64,000 bases of DNA from Rhizophagus irregularis (GCF_026210795.1 NC_089436.1:806001-870000); one strand, 5' to 3'. Counted from the stretch's first letter, positions 23,893 to 36,163 are shown. Numbers and translations are program-made. The notes: generated by a model from the letters alone, not told the origin.

Positions 23893-25275
23893 GATTTTTA
23901 TAAAAATTTAATATTTTAGTAAGATTAACATTACACAAATCTAAATTAAATATGTGTTACATATTTACGTAACTCAGATTTAATAAAAAATAAAAAAAAT
24001 TTTTTTAATCAATATTCAAAAATAACGGTAATAACCACTTCTTTTTCCCCATCACTGCCCATCACTTTTCCATTATTTTTCTATTCACTTTTATTAAATA
24101 TGACAAAAAAGTTTATAAGCAAATATAGCAGTTATTTTTAAGTGGTAAGTAAAAGAAAAAACTTAATATTTTATATACATAGATAAGATATATTTTTTCA
24201 TAATTTTTAGCTTTAATTTATTGTTTTTTCTTTGTAAAAAATACATGCAAATAAAAAATAATTATGATGTAAAATAGTTGTAAAATGAATAATAAGATAT
24301 TCTTTTTTTTTCAAAATAACTAATTATATATTTGTTTTTTATATTTTAAAATTATTTTATTAGATTTATTCTATTAAAATCCTTAAATGGCAAATAAAAT
24401 CTTTTAAATAAAGTAAAAGAATTTGGGATTCTCTTATGAAAGCATTTTTTGGTAAGAAATAAAATTTTCAGATCGGACTTTATGCAGGTGACAAAATCGT
24501 GCATTATTATTCCTGGAGATATGCTAACGTCATCATTTTACATTCATTTGAAAGCTGAGAATTTGCTCTATCGTAAGAATCAAAGATCAGGAAAATTGGA
24601 TCACCAGATGAGGCGTAATTAACGATCAAAGTCAAATCAAATTTAAAAATTAAAAATAAATATATTAGACGTAATTATTCACAATCCAGTGATTCAATTC
24701 ATTCGATTTTAGGCTTATTAGATAGACCTCAATTTTCTCTTTCAAATGAATATAATTTCATTCGTGTAGCTTGCATCTACAGGTATTTAATAAATTTTTT
24801 TATATCAGATTTTATCAAACTTATAAAATTTTATATTAATAATATAATTGATGATTTCTAAACATCTACATATATTAAACGAATTATTTTAAATTTATTT
24901 TAAAGATAAAAGTTGGCATCACCTTAGGGAGCAAAGATCATTCAAATTGAATCACTACATGTGAAGTAATTAATGATCAAATTTAGATAAAATTCAATAA
25001 ATATACTGAATGTGATTACTGAACAACTAGTGATTCAATTCACTTGATTTTAGATTCATTAGATAGATCTCGATTTTCTCTTTCAAATGAATGTAAATTT
25101 ATTTGTATAGCTTATTTCTATGAAGAATTATCAATGATTTTGTCATGAGAGTTATATTTGATCTTTTAAATTTTAATGATATCTTATATTAAAAAAAATT
25201 AAAAATTATATAATTAATTAGTTTTTTTTGCATTATCTAGTATAAATTTATTATTCTTATATAAATGATAATTTA
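23855..25275. repeat. Large inverted repeat, left arm (about 1.4 kb)
   Basis: Read against the complement of 30013-31435 this segment matches almost throughout, by eye well above 80 percent, with small indels. Landmarks: agtggtaagtaaaaga near 24140 against its complement near 31135; gatcggactttatgca near 24470 against 30805; gcattatctagtataa near 25230 against 30040. The arm itself contains two direct sub-repeats (24700-24785 and 25038-25125) that include ctctttcaaatgaat. Confidence 0.9.
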
Positions 25276-26041
25276 TATTTGCTTTAATAAAATTATTTTT
25301 GTGTAAAAAAATTAGATTCCAAGGATCGGCCCATATGTTAAAGATAACAACTGTACTACAACCAGATGCTGAGTCTAAAAGGCACTTCGCTTCTGATCCT
25401 GTAATAAATCAGCTTATAAATGGAGCAACTAGTGATAACATAAACATCAAGTCAATAAAGAAAAGGAAGACAGACGTTTTCTTAAATGAAGTGTATAAGA
25501 AAAGTGTTAGTAATAAGATTAAGCAAAAGAATAAGAAAAAGAAATTATTGCATGAATTAGTTATCCAGAACTCATCTTCTGTAATGAAGGACAAAAAATT
25601 TCAATTATATAAAGTGGAGAATATTGTACAGAATGTGTTTAATTTTACAACCACTTCGACATCTAAGAAAAATCATATAACTGAAATTTTTATAACGGCC
25701 TATCATAAAAAATCTGATACCAAAATATATTGTATAATCTAGCTTACTTAATACAAGAAGCATGGAATGTGAAAGATGAAGCAATTTGAGCTAATCAAAA
25801 AGAATTATTGTACTGGTATTCTTATATTATAGAATTTGATAAAAAAACTGTAGAGTTTATAAATAGGTATAAAGTTGTTAATAAAAAAACAAAAGGTATT
25901 ATTTATAACAATCTTATTAAACTTTTTCCTTTTGATACTAAACGTAATACAATACTAAAACTAACTCATAGAGCCAGAAGTATATACAAATTATTTGAAA
26001 AAATAGAAATTGATAAAATTAAGTATATTACAACATATAAT

Positions 26042-28427
26042 TAGTGTTCTGAACGGATTGAATCAGATCAGATTTGAGATGAATCCGATCTGATCTGAAT
26101 TCGGATCAAAAAAAGTTGGATTTGATCCGATCTGAATTCAGATCAAAAATAATTGGATCCGATCTGATCCGAATCCGAAACGAGCTTGATTCGATTCGGT
26201 CTGAATCCAATTCAGATAAAACCGATCCGGTCCGAATCTGATCTGAATCAGAAGTTAAAAAAACGTTTTGCAATGTTTTTTTAAAGATTTATTTAATAAA
26301 AAACGTTGCGAAATGTTTTTTATTTCAATTTAAACGAAAAAAACCTGTTGCAAAATGGTTTTTTAACGAATTTAATAAAAACCGTTGCGAAATGGTTTAT
26401 TTAACTAAAAAAACTGTTTTGCAACGTTTTTTTAAAATATTTTAATATAAACCATTGCGAACCAGTTTATTTAACTAAAAAGAACTGTTTCGCAACAGTT
26501 TTTTTAAATTGTTTTAGTATAAACTGTTGCGAACCGGTTCTTTTCAGTTAAATAAACCATTTCGCAACGGTTTACTAATTATTTTAATATAAACCGTTGT
26601 GAAACGGTTTATTTAATTAAAAAGAACCATTTCGCAATGGTTTTTTAAAATATTTTAATATAAACCGTTGCGAAATAGTTTATTTAACTAAAAAGAACTG
26701 TTTCGCAACGGTTTATTTAACTAAAAAAACCATTTCGCAACGGTTTATTTAACTAAAAAAACCATTTCGCAACGGTTTATTTAACTAAAAAACCATTTCG
26801 CAACGGTTTATTTAACTAAAAAACCATTTCGCAACGGTTTATTTAACTAAAAAACCATTTCGCAACGGTTTATTTAACTAAAAAACCATTTCGCAACGGT
26901 TTATTTAACTAAAAAACCATTTCGCAACGGTTTATTTAACTAAAAAACCATTTCGCAACGGTTTATTTAACTAAAAAACCATTTCGCAACGGTTTATTTA
27001 ACTAAAAAACCATTTCGCAACGGTTTATTTAACTAAAAAACCATTTCGCAACGGTTTATTTAACTAAAAAACCATTTCGCAACGGTTTATTTAACTAAAA
27101 AACCATTTCGCAACGGTTTATTTAACTAAAAAACCATTTTGCAACGGTTTATTTAACTAAAAAACCATTTTGCAACGGTTTATTTAACTAAAAAACCATT
27201 TTGCAACGGTTTATTTAACTAAAAAACCATTTTGCAACGGTTTATTTAACTAAAAAACCATTTTGCAACGGTTTATTTAACTAAAAAACCATTTTGCAAC
27301 GGTTTATTTAACTAAAAAACCATTTTGCAACGGTTTATTTAACTAAAAAACCATTTTGCAACGGTTTATTTAACTAAAAAACCATTTTGCAACGGTTTAT
27401 TTAACTAAAAAACCATTTTGCAACGGTTTATTTAACTAAAAAACCATTTTGCAACGGTTTATTTAACTAAAAAACCATTTCGCAACGGTTTATTTAACTA
27501 AAAAACCATTTCGCAACGGTTTATTTAACTAAAAAACCATTTCGCAACGGTTTATTTAACTAAAAAACCATTTCGCAACGGTTTTTTTAACGATTTTAAT
27601 ATAAACCGTTGCGAAATGGTTTATTTAACTAAAAAGAACCGTTTCGCAACGATTCTTTTAATTATTTCAATATAAACCGTTGCGAAATGGTTTATTTAAC
27701 TGAAAAGAACCATTTCGCAACAGTTCTTTTAATTGTTTTAATATAAACTGTTGCGAAACGGTTTATTTAATTAAAAAGAACCATTTCGCAACGGTTTATT
27801 TAATTAAAAAGAACCATTTCGCAACGGTTTATTTAATTAAAAAGAACCATTTCGCAACGGTTTATTTAATTAAAAAGAACCGTTTCGCAACGGTTTATTT
27901 AATTAAAAAGAACCGTTTCGCAATGGTTTATTTAATTAAAAAGAACCGTTTCGCAATGGTTTATTTAATTAAAAAGAACCGTTTCGCAACGGTTTATTTA
28001 ATTAAAAAGAACCGTTTCACAACGGTTTATTTAATTAAAAAGAACCGTTTCGCAACGGTTTATTTAATTAAAAAGAACCGTTTCGCAATGGTTTATTTAA
28101 TTAAAAAGAACTGTTTCGCAACGGTTTTTTAAATTGTTTTAATATAAACCGTTGCGAAATAGTTTATTTAACTAAAAATAACCATTTCGCAACGGTTTTT
28201 TATTGTCTTAATAAAAAATATTGCGCAAAATGTTTTTTATTTTCTAAGATTCAGATCCGATCTGGATCTGATCCGATTTGAATGAATAACTGATCCGATT
28301 CAATTCGATCTGAAATGGATCAAATTTTTTTGATTCGGATCGGATCACGGATCATAAAAAAGCTGATCCGATCTATTTCAGATCAGATCCGCGGATACGA
28401 ATTAGATCAGATTTTTTTCAGAACACT
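26042..28427. mobile_element. Foldback element, word GGATCAGATC, with 9-bp TSD
   Basis: Flanked by perfect copies of ACATATAAT at 26033-26041 and 28428-28436. The left end is TAGTGTTCTGAACGGATTGA and the right end, reversed, AGTGTTCTGAA. Inside each end, about 200 bases consist of GGATC/GATCTGATC/GGATCAGATC words on both strands (26050-26260 and 28245-28410). The centre (26260-28240) is a minisatellite. No transposase is present. The 9-bp duplication suits a Mutator-like (MULE) transposition mechanism, which is an inference. Confidence 0.85.
26260..28240. repeat. Minisatellite of hairpin units (31 and 33 bp)
   Basis: The core is aaccatttcgcaacggtt, an imperfect palindrome, joined by tatttaactaaaa spacers. 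From about 26690 to 27590 the period is 31 bp for about 29 copies; from about 27770 to 28130 it is 33 bp (spacer tatttaattaaaaag). Flanking copies alternate orientation with longer spacers. About 12 successive 31-bp copies (27120-27480) carry ttttgc instead of tttcgc. A 69-codon ORF at 27923-28132 merely reflects the 33-bp period. Confidence 0.95.
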
Positions 28428-28487
28428 ACATATAATGCAAATTCTGTATCAAAATTATTTGATAGTCAAATTCACTGGTCAGAATAG

Positions 28488-29079
28488 TCCATTTCGGCAA
28501 AATTTTAAATTGCCGAATGTTGGACGAAATTTGGTCTGACCTTAACCAATCAGTACCAAAAAAATCGGCAACTAATTTTATAAACGATTTGCACTGTAAC
28601 GCCTGCCACTTGTCAACAAATCGATCAGTAAAATTGGCAACAAATCGGTAAAATCAAATTGACGATTGTTAATAAACCTAATAATTATTACTGATTTTTG
28701 TACATTTAGCTGATTTTAATTTTTATAATAACAATTTATTGATTAAATTTTATTAATTCATTTTATTAAAAATTGCATATTAAATTATTATCTATCTATC
28801 ATTTATATACACCATTTACCATCCACCATCCATCATCCACCCATAATCTTCACCTGACCTGATAAAAATCTGAAGAAAACTACGAGAAAATGGCCAATAA
28901 CTCATTTTTTAAATAAAAAAATTGGGTTTGAAAGAAATTTACCCAATCTAATAAAATCCGAAGGGGAAACTTACAAAAAAAGTAAAGAAATGGTTGGTTA
29001 ACCATTTCTTTTAATAAAAAAAATGAAGTTTCAAAAATTTTTTGAAACTTTACCTGGAATATCAGTATCCACACTGGAA
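28488..29079. other. Spacer between split ORF and second minisatellite
   Basis: Contains cggcaaaattttaaattgccg near 28495, a short inverted repeat, and several ttggcaac/cggcaac words on both strands up to about 28660, perhaps another degenerate word array. No credible gene. Confidence 0.4.
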
Positions 29080-30012
29080 CCGATTTTCTATAAAAAAAAA
29101 ATATAAAAAAATCATTTTTTAGCTAAAAACGTTTTTTTTAAGTAAGTTTCGAAAATCTATCGAAACATTACCTAAGGAAATGGTAGAACTGATTCCCTAC
29201 AAAAGAAAATAAAAAAAAATGTTAATATAACGTTTTTTTTAATAGTTTTGAATTTTTTTCGAAACTACTTAATGGGATTCAGTATCTAAGTCAGAACCGT
29301 TTCCCTACAATAAAATAATAATAAAAAAATGTTAATAAACGTTTTTTTTTAAATAGTTTTGAATTCTTTTTCAAAACTAACCAATGGGATTTGGTATTCA
29401 CGCCGGAACCGATATCCCTACAAAAAAAATAAAAAAAACGTTAAAATTAACGTTTTTTATTAAAGTTTCAAAATTGTTCAAAACTTGCCTTTGGGATTCG
29501 GTATTCACGCTGGAACTGAATTCCTATATAAAAATAATAAAAAAAAAACGTTTTTAATATAAAAACGTTTTATTAAAGAAAGTTTCGAAATTTTTTTTTG
29601 AAACTTATCTTTGGGATTCGGTATCCACGCTGAAACCGAATTCCTATATAAAAATAATAAAAAAAAAACGTTTTAATACAAAAACGTTTTATTAAAGAAA
29701 GTTTTAAAATTCTTTTTTTGAAACTTATCTTTGGGATTCAGTATCCACGCTGGAACTGATATCCCTATATAAAAAATAATAAAAAAAAAACGTTTTTAGT
29801 ATAAAAACGTTTTTATTAAAAAAAGTTTCAAAATTTTTTTTTGAAACTTATCTTTGGGATTCGGTATCCACGCTGGAATTGAATTCCTATATAAAAATAA
29901 TAAAAAAAAAACGTTTTTAATATAAAAACGTTTTATTAAAGAAAGTTTTGAAATTCTTTTTTCGAAACTTATCTTTAGGATTTGGTATCCATGCTGGAAC
30001 CAATATCCCTAT
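29080..30012. repeat. Tandem repeat of about 120 bp with two hairpins per unit
   Basis: About eight degenerate units, best in the last five (tttgggattcggtatccac at about 29490, 29611, 29731, 29853 and 29970). Each unit holds two inverted pairs: aaacgtttttaatat with aaaaacgttt, and agtttcaaaa with ttgaaact. The array abuts the right arm of the large inverted repeat. Confidence 0.85.
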
Positions 30013-31435
30013 AATTATTTATATAAAAATAATAAATTTATACTAGATAATGCAAAAAAAACTAATTAATTATATAATTTTTAATTTTTTTTTAATATAA
30101 GATATCATTAAAATTTAAAAGTTCAAATATAACTCTCATGACAAAATCATTAATAATTTTTTGTAGAAATAAGCTATATAAATAAATTTATATTCATTTG
30201 AAAAAAAAAATCAAGATCTATCTAATGAATCTAAAATTAAGTGAATTGAATCACTAGTTGTTCAGTAATCACGTTCAGTATATTTATTGAATTTTATCTA
30301 AATTTGATTATTAATTACTTCACATGTAGTGATTCAATTTGAATGATCTTTGCTTTCTAAGATGATGCCAACTTTTATCTTTAAAATAAATTTAAAATAA
30401 TTTGTTTAATATATATATGTAGATATTCAGGAATCATCAATTATATTATTAATATAAAATTTTATAAATTTAATAAAATCTAATATAAAAAAATTTATTA
30501 AATACTTGTAAATGTAAGCTACATGAATGAAATTATATTCATTTGAAAGAGAAAATTGAGGTCTATCTAATAAGCCTAAAATCAAATAAATTGAATCACT
30601 GGATTGTGAATAATTATGTCCAACTAATATATTTATTTTTAATTTTTAAATTTGATTCGATTTTAATTGTACGCCTCATCCAGTAATCCAATTTTCCTGA
30701 TCTTTAATTCTTACAATAGAGCAAATTCTCAGCTTTCAAATAAATGTAAAATGATAATGTTAGCATATCTCCAGAAATAATAATATATGATTTTGTCACT
30801 TGCATAAAGTCCAATCTGAAAATTTTATTTCTTAGTAAAAAATGCTTTCATAAGAGAATCCCAAATTCTTTTACTTTATTTAAAAGATTTTATTTGCTAT
30901 TTAAGGATTTTAATAGAATAAATCTAATAAAATAATTTTAAAAGATAAAAAACAAATATATAATTAGTTATTTTTTTAAAAAAAGAATATCTTATTATTT
31001 ATTTTACAACTATTTTACATTATAATTATTTTTTATTTACATGTATTTTTTACAAAGAAAAAACAATAAATTAAAACTAAAAATTATGAAAAAATGTCTT
31101 TTCTATATATATAAAATATTAAGTTTTTTCTTTTACTTACCACTTAAAAATAACTGCTATATATTCTTATAAACTTTTTTGTCATATTTAATAAAAGTGA
31201 ATAAAAAAATGATGGAAAAGTAATGGATAGTGATGGGAAAAAAAAAGTGGTTATTACTGTTATTTTTGAATATTGATTAAAAAAATTTTTTTATTTTTTA
31301 TTAAATCTGAGTTACATAAATATGTAACACATATTTAATTTAGATTTATGTAATGTTTAATCTTACTAAAATATTAAATTTTTATTATAAAAATCTTAAT
31401 TTAAACTAATTTCAAAAATTTGCACATATAAGAAG
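30013..31435. repeat. Large inverted repeat, right arm (about 1.4 kb)
   Basis: Reverse complement of 23855-25275, including the decayed C-terminal coding stretch of the coiled-coil family at its outer end (31385-31435). The pair encloses 4.7 kb with the decayed ORF, the foldback element and two satellites. Whether it is a TIR of a large transposon or an inverted duplication cannot be settled by eye; no duplicated target was found at the outer ends. Confidence 0.88.
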
Positions 31436-31517
31436 AATGTTTTTTATTATTACTTTCTGTTTCAGTAATTTTCCAATGCTTCCAAACTTTTCTTTTCTTT
31501 TTTCCCATAATTGCAAG

Positions 31518-32274
31518 TATAGTTGTTTCCGAAATTCAATTGGCAAATCCGAAATCCGAAATTACGAAATCATAATTAATTATGTAATTACGTAATTAAT
31601 TACGTGTTACGAAATTAATTACGTATTCCGAAATTCCAAAATTTGCATAATAGTGCGAAATTGCGAATATCTCAGGATCTAGTGATCAGATTTCGATGAT
31701 CTTACTACCATTCGATTCGTCGCATCGAGACGAATCTAATGATATGTGTTTCATTTCTATAGCACCGATATTGATGGAGTAAAATTACTATAAACATTTA
31801 ATGAATTTTGGTGTCGGATCACGATCTAGTGATTAGATTTGAATAAATTTACCACCATTCGATTCGTCATGACGAGACGATTCTAATGGCGGTAAGATCA
31901 TCTTTCTAGCATTGAAATTGGCGGAGCTATTACGCTATAAATATTTAAAAGTTATTGGTATCGGAGCGCGATCTAGTGATTGGATTTAATTGATCTTACT
32001 ACCATTAGAATCGTCTTATCGACACGAATCAAATGGTAGTAAGATCATCCAAAACGGATCACTGGGTGCCGAGTTATTATTTGTTAAAGTTTTTATATAT
32101 AAATCGGCCAAAATTAAGGCTAATTCTGGCCAAATATTTTCGTAATACGAAATTAATTACGGAGTCCGAAATTAATTACGGAATACAGAGTTTTTCTAAT
32201 GAATTACTTAATAATTACAGAATTACGTAATTACGTATTTCCGTAATACTAAAATAATTTCGGATACAAGTATA
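31518..32274. mobile_element. Foldback element, word CGAAATTAATTACG, with 8-bp TSD
   Basis: Flanked by ATTGCAAG at 31510-31517 and 32275-32282. The left terminus is TATAGTTGTTTCCGAAATT and the reversed right terminus TATACTTGTATCCGAAATT. Both arms are built from cgaaatt, attaattacg and ttacgtaattacg on both strands. The centre holds three tandem units of exactly 147 bp starting at 31676, 31823 and 31970, each opening gatctagtgat and containing a hairpin around the attcgtc...gacgaat pair. No coding capacity. Confidence 0.8.
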
Positions 32275-32282
32275 ATTGCAAG

Positions 32283-32836
32283 AATTTTTTTTAAAAATTA
32301 TGTAAAAAAAAAATATATTAAAAAAAAGAAAAAAAGATTATCAAGTTATACAAGATATAAATTATAAAATAAATCTATACCATTTTTTGCCAAATTATAA
32401 TTAAAATTACATGACTTAAATTCTGCATTTTTATTGGTTAATTTAAAGTAATGGTTAATTAACCATTTTAAACTAATTATAAGTAATATAATTAACGATT
32501 AATTAACATCCATCCCTAGTTCAGACTCTACAATCAGAAATATAATAATGGTGACTTAGTTATTGCACAAAATCTACAAAATCTGATTTACTGATCTGTA
32601 CTTCATCTCATGATTTATCAAAACTTACCAACTCCTGAAACTCTTCTAAAACTATTGAAGAACTAGCAGAGAACTAGGGAAGATTTCATGTAATATGATA
32701 TACAATATGAAAATGGAACAAACGAAACAGATATTTTAAAATAGCAATATTATTTGAAAATATGAATGAACTTAATAACAATTATGATTATTATTAGTTC
32801 ATTAGTAATATAGAAAGTAAAATAAAAAAAAAAAGA
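32283..32836. other. Spacer and upstream region of the next gene
   Basis: A+T rich. Its 3' part (about 32560-32710) resembles 39700-39840, including gaagaactagcagagaacta against gaagaactggcaggaaatta. It is likely a dispersed 5'-flanking repeat. Confidence 0.45.
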
Positions 32837-34723
32837 TGGAAATAGATTTGCCATCCCACTATGCAGAATTCCTGAAAGTTGTATTCAATAATTTTAATGC
32901 AGAAATTATTGATGATAAATTATTTATTAAGGTAAGTACTATCCTATGATAATTTTACACTCATTCACATTCTTATTTATTTATACGTAATTTAGTATGA
33001 TAATATGACAAAAGAGGATATTCATTTTGAATTGAAGAATTTACTTAAGCAACAATTAACAGAATGGAAATTTTCAATCAATATGATATGTGTCGTTATT
33101 AGAAATACATATAAACTTGATGTAGGCAGATGGCTTATTTTCCCAATGGTTGGTCAAAAACATAGACCAATCAAAAATAAATGCCTAACATCCAGGCTGT
33201 AGATTAAAGTAATGCATAATTTATGAGCTAAATGTGTATTTCTTAAGGTCTTATTAAATTTATTAAAATATTTAATTGCAGATTTACACAAATAATCCTG
33301 ATGATTGTGATTATGCTTTAAATAAAATTAAGTCTTTATTATCAGTATTATGTATAAGGTTAGTTACTATAAGTAATGATTATTATATATCAAATTACAA
33401 CCTTTAGCAGTTGTAATATTATAAATATAAGCTGTAAATTGGCTGTAAATACTACATCATTATGATTAACTAAAAGATGGTAATTCTGATTTACAACTGT
33501 TATATTTACTTGATTTTTGAACTTACAACTATTTATGGAGACTAATACTAGTTATGTAACACTGAGTTTGTCATAATCACTATTCTAATAATGGAAAATG
33601 CAATTTGTGTAAATCCCTGGCCAAAAGGTTGTATAACTCTAGTATATGCAGTCAGAATTGGCATTAATAATTGACTAGTAAGAGCCACTTATATTGATCA
33701 TTGGCCAGTAAATTCTAGTTACCAAACTTTTTTTAATTGGTATCATACTAGATAGAATCAGTATATTACTTTTGAATATGATATAAGGATTTATTTTAAT
33801 AATATACTCAATCAATTGACATAAAAAAGAAAATTTCTTTTATATCTATAATATTGCTTTAACTTCTGCTATATTATATAGACTTTCTATTAATTTATTG
33901 TAAAATTAGTGTAAACTCTATCTATTTGATCACCAAGTTAAAAAAATAAAGTTTCTTACATTTGCTTACTGCTTACATTTTTTGTCTATTTATGGTATAT
34001 GATATATCAAAATAATGATAATAAATTTGACAAAATGATCAATATTACTTATTCATTATTTGTGCCAATATAGTAAGTATAAATTTTATGTAATGAATTT
34101 TTTTCCTCATTAAAAAGAAATGAATGCTACCATAAAGTATATAAGGATTGAATTGGATGCTAAGTCTATAAATAGTATTGATAATTAATCAGCAAGAAGT
34201 CAAAATATTAGTATACAGCCATTTCTTCCTAATCTTTAAAGCTAAAAAGACTTACACATTATTTATAGAAATAGAGACAAGTAGAATCCAAACAGTGTTT
34301 TATGAATTATGTATTAATATTCTTAGTACTGTTACATTCATATGAAATAAAAGAAATTATTGAGATTTAACTCATCAATATGGAGGTCTTTTTTTAAAAG
34401 TAAAAGTGATTTTAAAGATCTAATTTTAAGTAATGGTGAGAATATGAATTATTACATATATAAGTACTATTTTAATATTTACAGCATAACATATACATGA
34501 TTGAATATTTTAAGATAATTCCTTTAATATGTCTCCAATTCTTCAGATGATTCCTCTGAAATCGATTTAAATCACCTCATTTTGTCGACTAATTTGTAGG
34601 GCTAATCCAAATAAGATGGAATGCCTTTATCAATATACTATTGAACATGGGCTTGATCTTAAGAAATTCTTAATTGTTATTAAAGCTGAGAAAAAAAAGA
34701 TGGGCTACACTAATCTTCTGTGA
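32837..34723 (+). pseudogene. Four-exon gene of unknown family with in-frame stop
   Basis: Exon 1 (32837-32932) reads MEIDLPSHYAEFLKVVFNNF and ends at GTAAGT. Exon 2 (32996-33208) reads YDNMTKEDIHFELKNLLKQQ, and WLIFPMVGQKHRPIKNKC. A TAG at 33200-33202 precedes the codons IK before a GTAATG donor. Exon 3 (33282-33358) reads IYTNNPDDCDYALNKIKS. A likely exon 4 (34600-34723) reads ANPNKMECLYQYTIEHGLDL and ends GYTNLL at a TGA. Phases agree at every junction, giving about 167 residues. The stop sits where a Trp codon (TGG) would fit. Intron 3 would be 1.24 kb, unusually long here, so it may contain an insertion. No family is recognised. Confidence 0.45.
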
Positions 34724-36163
34724 TAACTTGAGAATTTTATTGTAAAATAATAGAGAGAAAGGAAAATCCTAAGAAATATCATAAATTTCTAACAGATCAT
34801 AAAAGGATAATTGGTAAAGAGCTGTTATGTCATAATATTTTAAAGTACCATTTAAGCACTGCATGATTTGATGTGTAGTTGGTATTGGGTATATATGATT
34901 TATCAAGTAAACCGCATTTTATTATAGAACTTTCTGAAAATTTCTGATATATCTTTTATTATATAATTCTAAATTACTATACATCCTGATTTATCTGCAG
35001 ATTGTAAGATAGAGCGTCATTAAAAAGAAATTTAAAAATGGAAATAAAGCTGATTAAAATCTATGATTTACAGATCTTCAGATAAACGGTAATTTTTATT
35101 ATTTTATAGTAGGTTAATTATGTATTAATCTGTTTTTTCAATATGTAATTCGTTATCTACAGATCTTGATTCATGATAAACAAATATTTTAATTTTTTGT
35201 AATTATTATGATTGAAATAGGGGTTATGAACTTAAACAAAGATACACCACATGTGATTTTCTGTTTCGTAAGAGATTTTAGAAATAAATGGAAAATTTTG
35301 AGACACAGCATTATTCCATTAGTATTATATTAAGTTGTCATAAAACCATAATTTGTCAGATTTATTTTAAACATTATTGTTAAATATGCCTCAAATTTAG
35401 GGGAAAAAATTTGTTATTATTAAACGGGATTCAGGCTGTTACTATTACTTTAGCTGAAAAATATAATTATGAAAAATGTAATTATGACAAATACATATAA
35501 TAAAGCAAAATAATTTTTATTAAATCAGATTAAATTTTCTTTTCATGTGTAGTAAGCAAACAGTATAAACCAAACCTTTTTTTCAGCGTATTTTACACAA
35601 TAAAATTGCATATTAAAAAAAATCAATCATTAATATCTAAAAAATTTAATTCACTAATAATCTCTTAATAAAATTACATATCAATTTACCTAATCATGTC
35701 CAGTTTGTCATTATTTAACTCTTCAGAAGTCATGCCTTTTTTAACTTTAACCGCTGTTTTTTTGTTCATTGATCTAGTGTTATTTATAGGTAATCAAATA
35801 TCAAACAAAAAGTCTCTGATAAACTCTATGTATGTACCATTGAAATTATTGACAATTTTGATACACCAGAAATAGAAAAGACCTTTACTGAATTTAACAA
35901 TAAGCTCACAACAAAAGTTAACACAAGTATTTCCAATTTTAAATCCATATTCATTATAAAAATTAGCAAAATTTATGCTAAAATCAATGGTAAATTTACT
36001 GTAGAAGTTGAAAAAACAAGGCATGTGATGATAATTTTACTAAAAAAATGCAAAAAATTTTGAATGACATAACTACAAAAGTTAATAATATTGAAAAAGC
36101 CTGCCATAATGAATTTGGCAGAATTAATATTATTATTAAAAATCTCTAAAATAAAATAAATCC
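34724..36163. other. Accessory spacer with degenerate coding traces
   Basis: A 59-codon frame from about 35697 (+) reads MSSLSLFNSSEVMPFLTL with a hydrophobic stretch, and another frame near 35845-36000 reads IEKTFTEFNNKLTTKVNT. These could be pieces of one decayed gene, but starts, stops and splice sites do not agree. The rest is A+T-rich without recognised features. Confidence 0.35.

Larger units (their letters stand above)
25335..28487 (+). pseudogene. Decayed family ORF split by a foldback insertion
   Basis: The left part, 25335-25742, reads MLKITTVLQPDAESKRHFAS and continues FASDPVINQLINGATSDN, then a KKRK basic stretch. After a stop and a frame change the frame resumes QEAWNVKDEA (with a TGA) and from 25788 reads LLYWYSYIIEFDKKT to HRARSIYKLFEKIEIDKIKY. 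At 26041 it is interrupted by the element at 26042-28427. Immediately after that element the same frame resumes (TYNANSVSKLFDSQIHWSE, stop 28485-28487). The ORF thus had stops and a shift as well as an insertion. The protein belongs to a Lys-rich family that I associate with Rhizophagus from memory of its style; its role is unknown. Confidence 0.6.

Noticed and set aside
27923-28132. ORF encoding tandem VYLIKKNRFAT repeats
   Set aside because: It is the 33-bp minisatellite read in one frame (33 is a multiple of 3); no gene context and no start of note.
26240-28240. Possible CRISPR array (short regular repeats)
   Set aside because: Spacers are invariant, units are contiguous hairpins in both orientations, and the genome is eukaryotic.
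35794-36024. Minus-strand 76-residue ORF
   Set aside because: No domain, no splice context, and the opposite strand shows equally weak coding traces.
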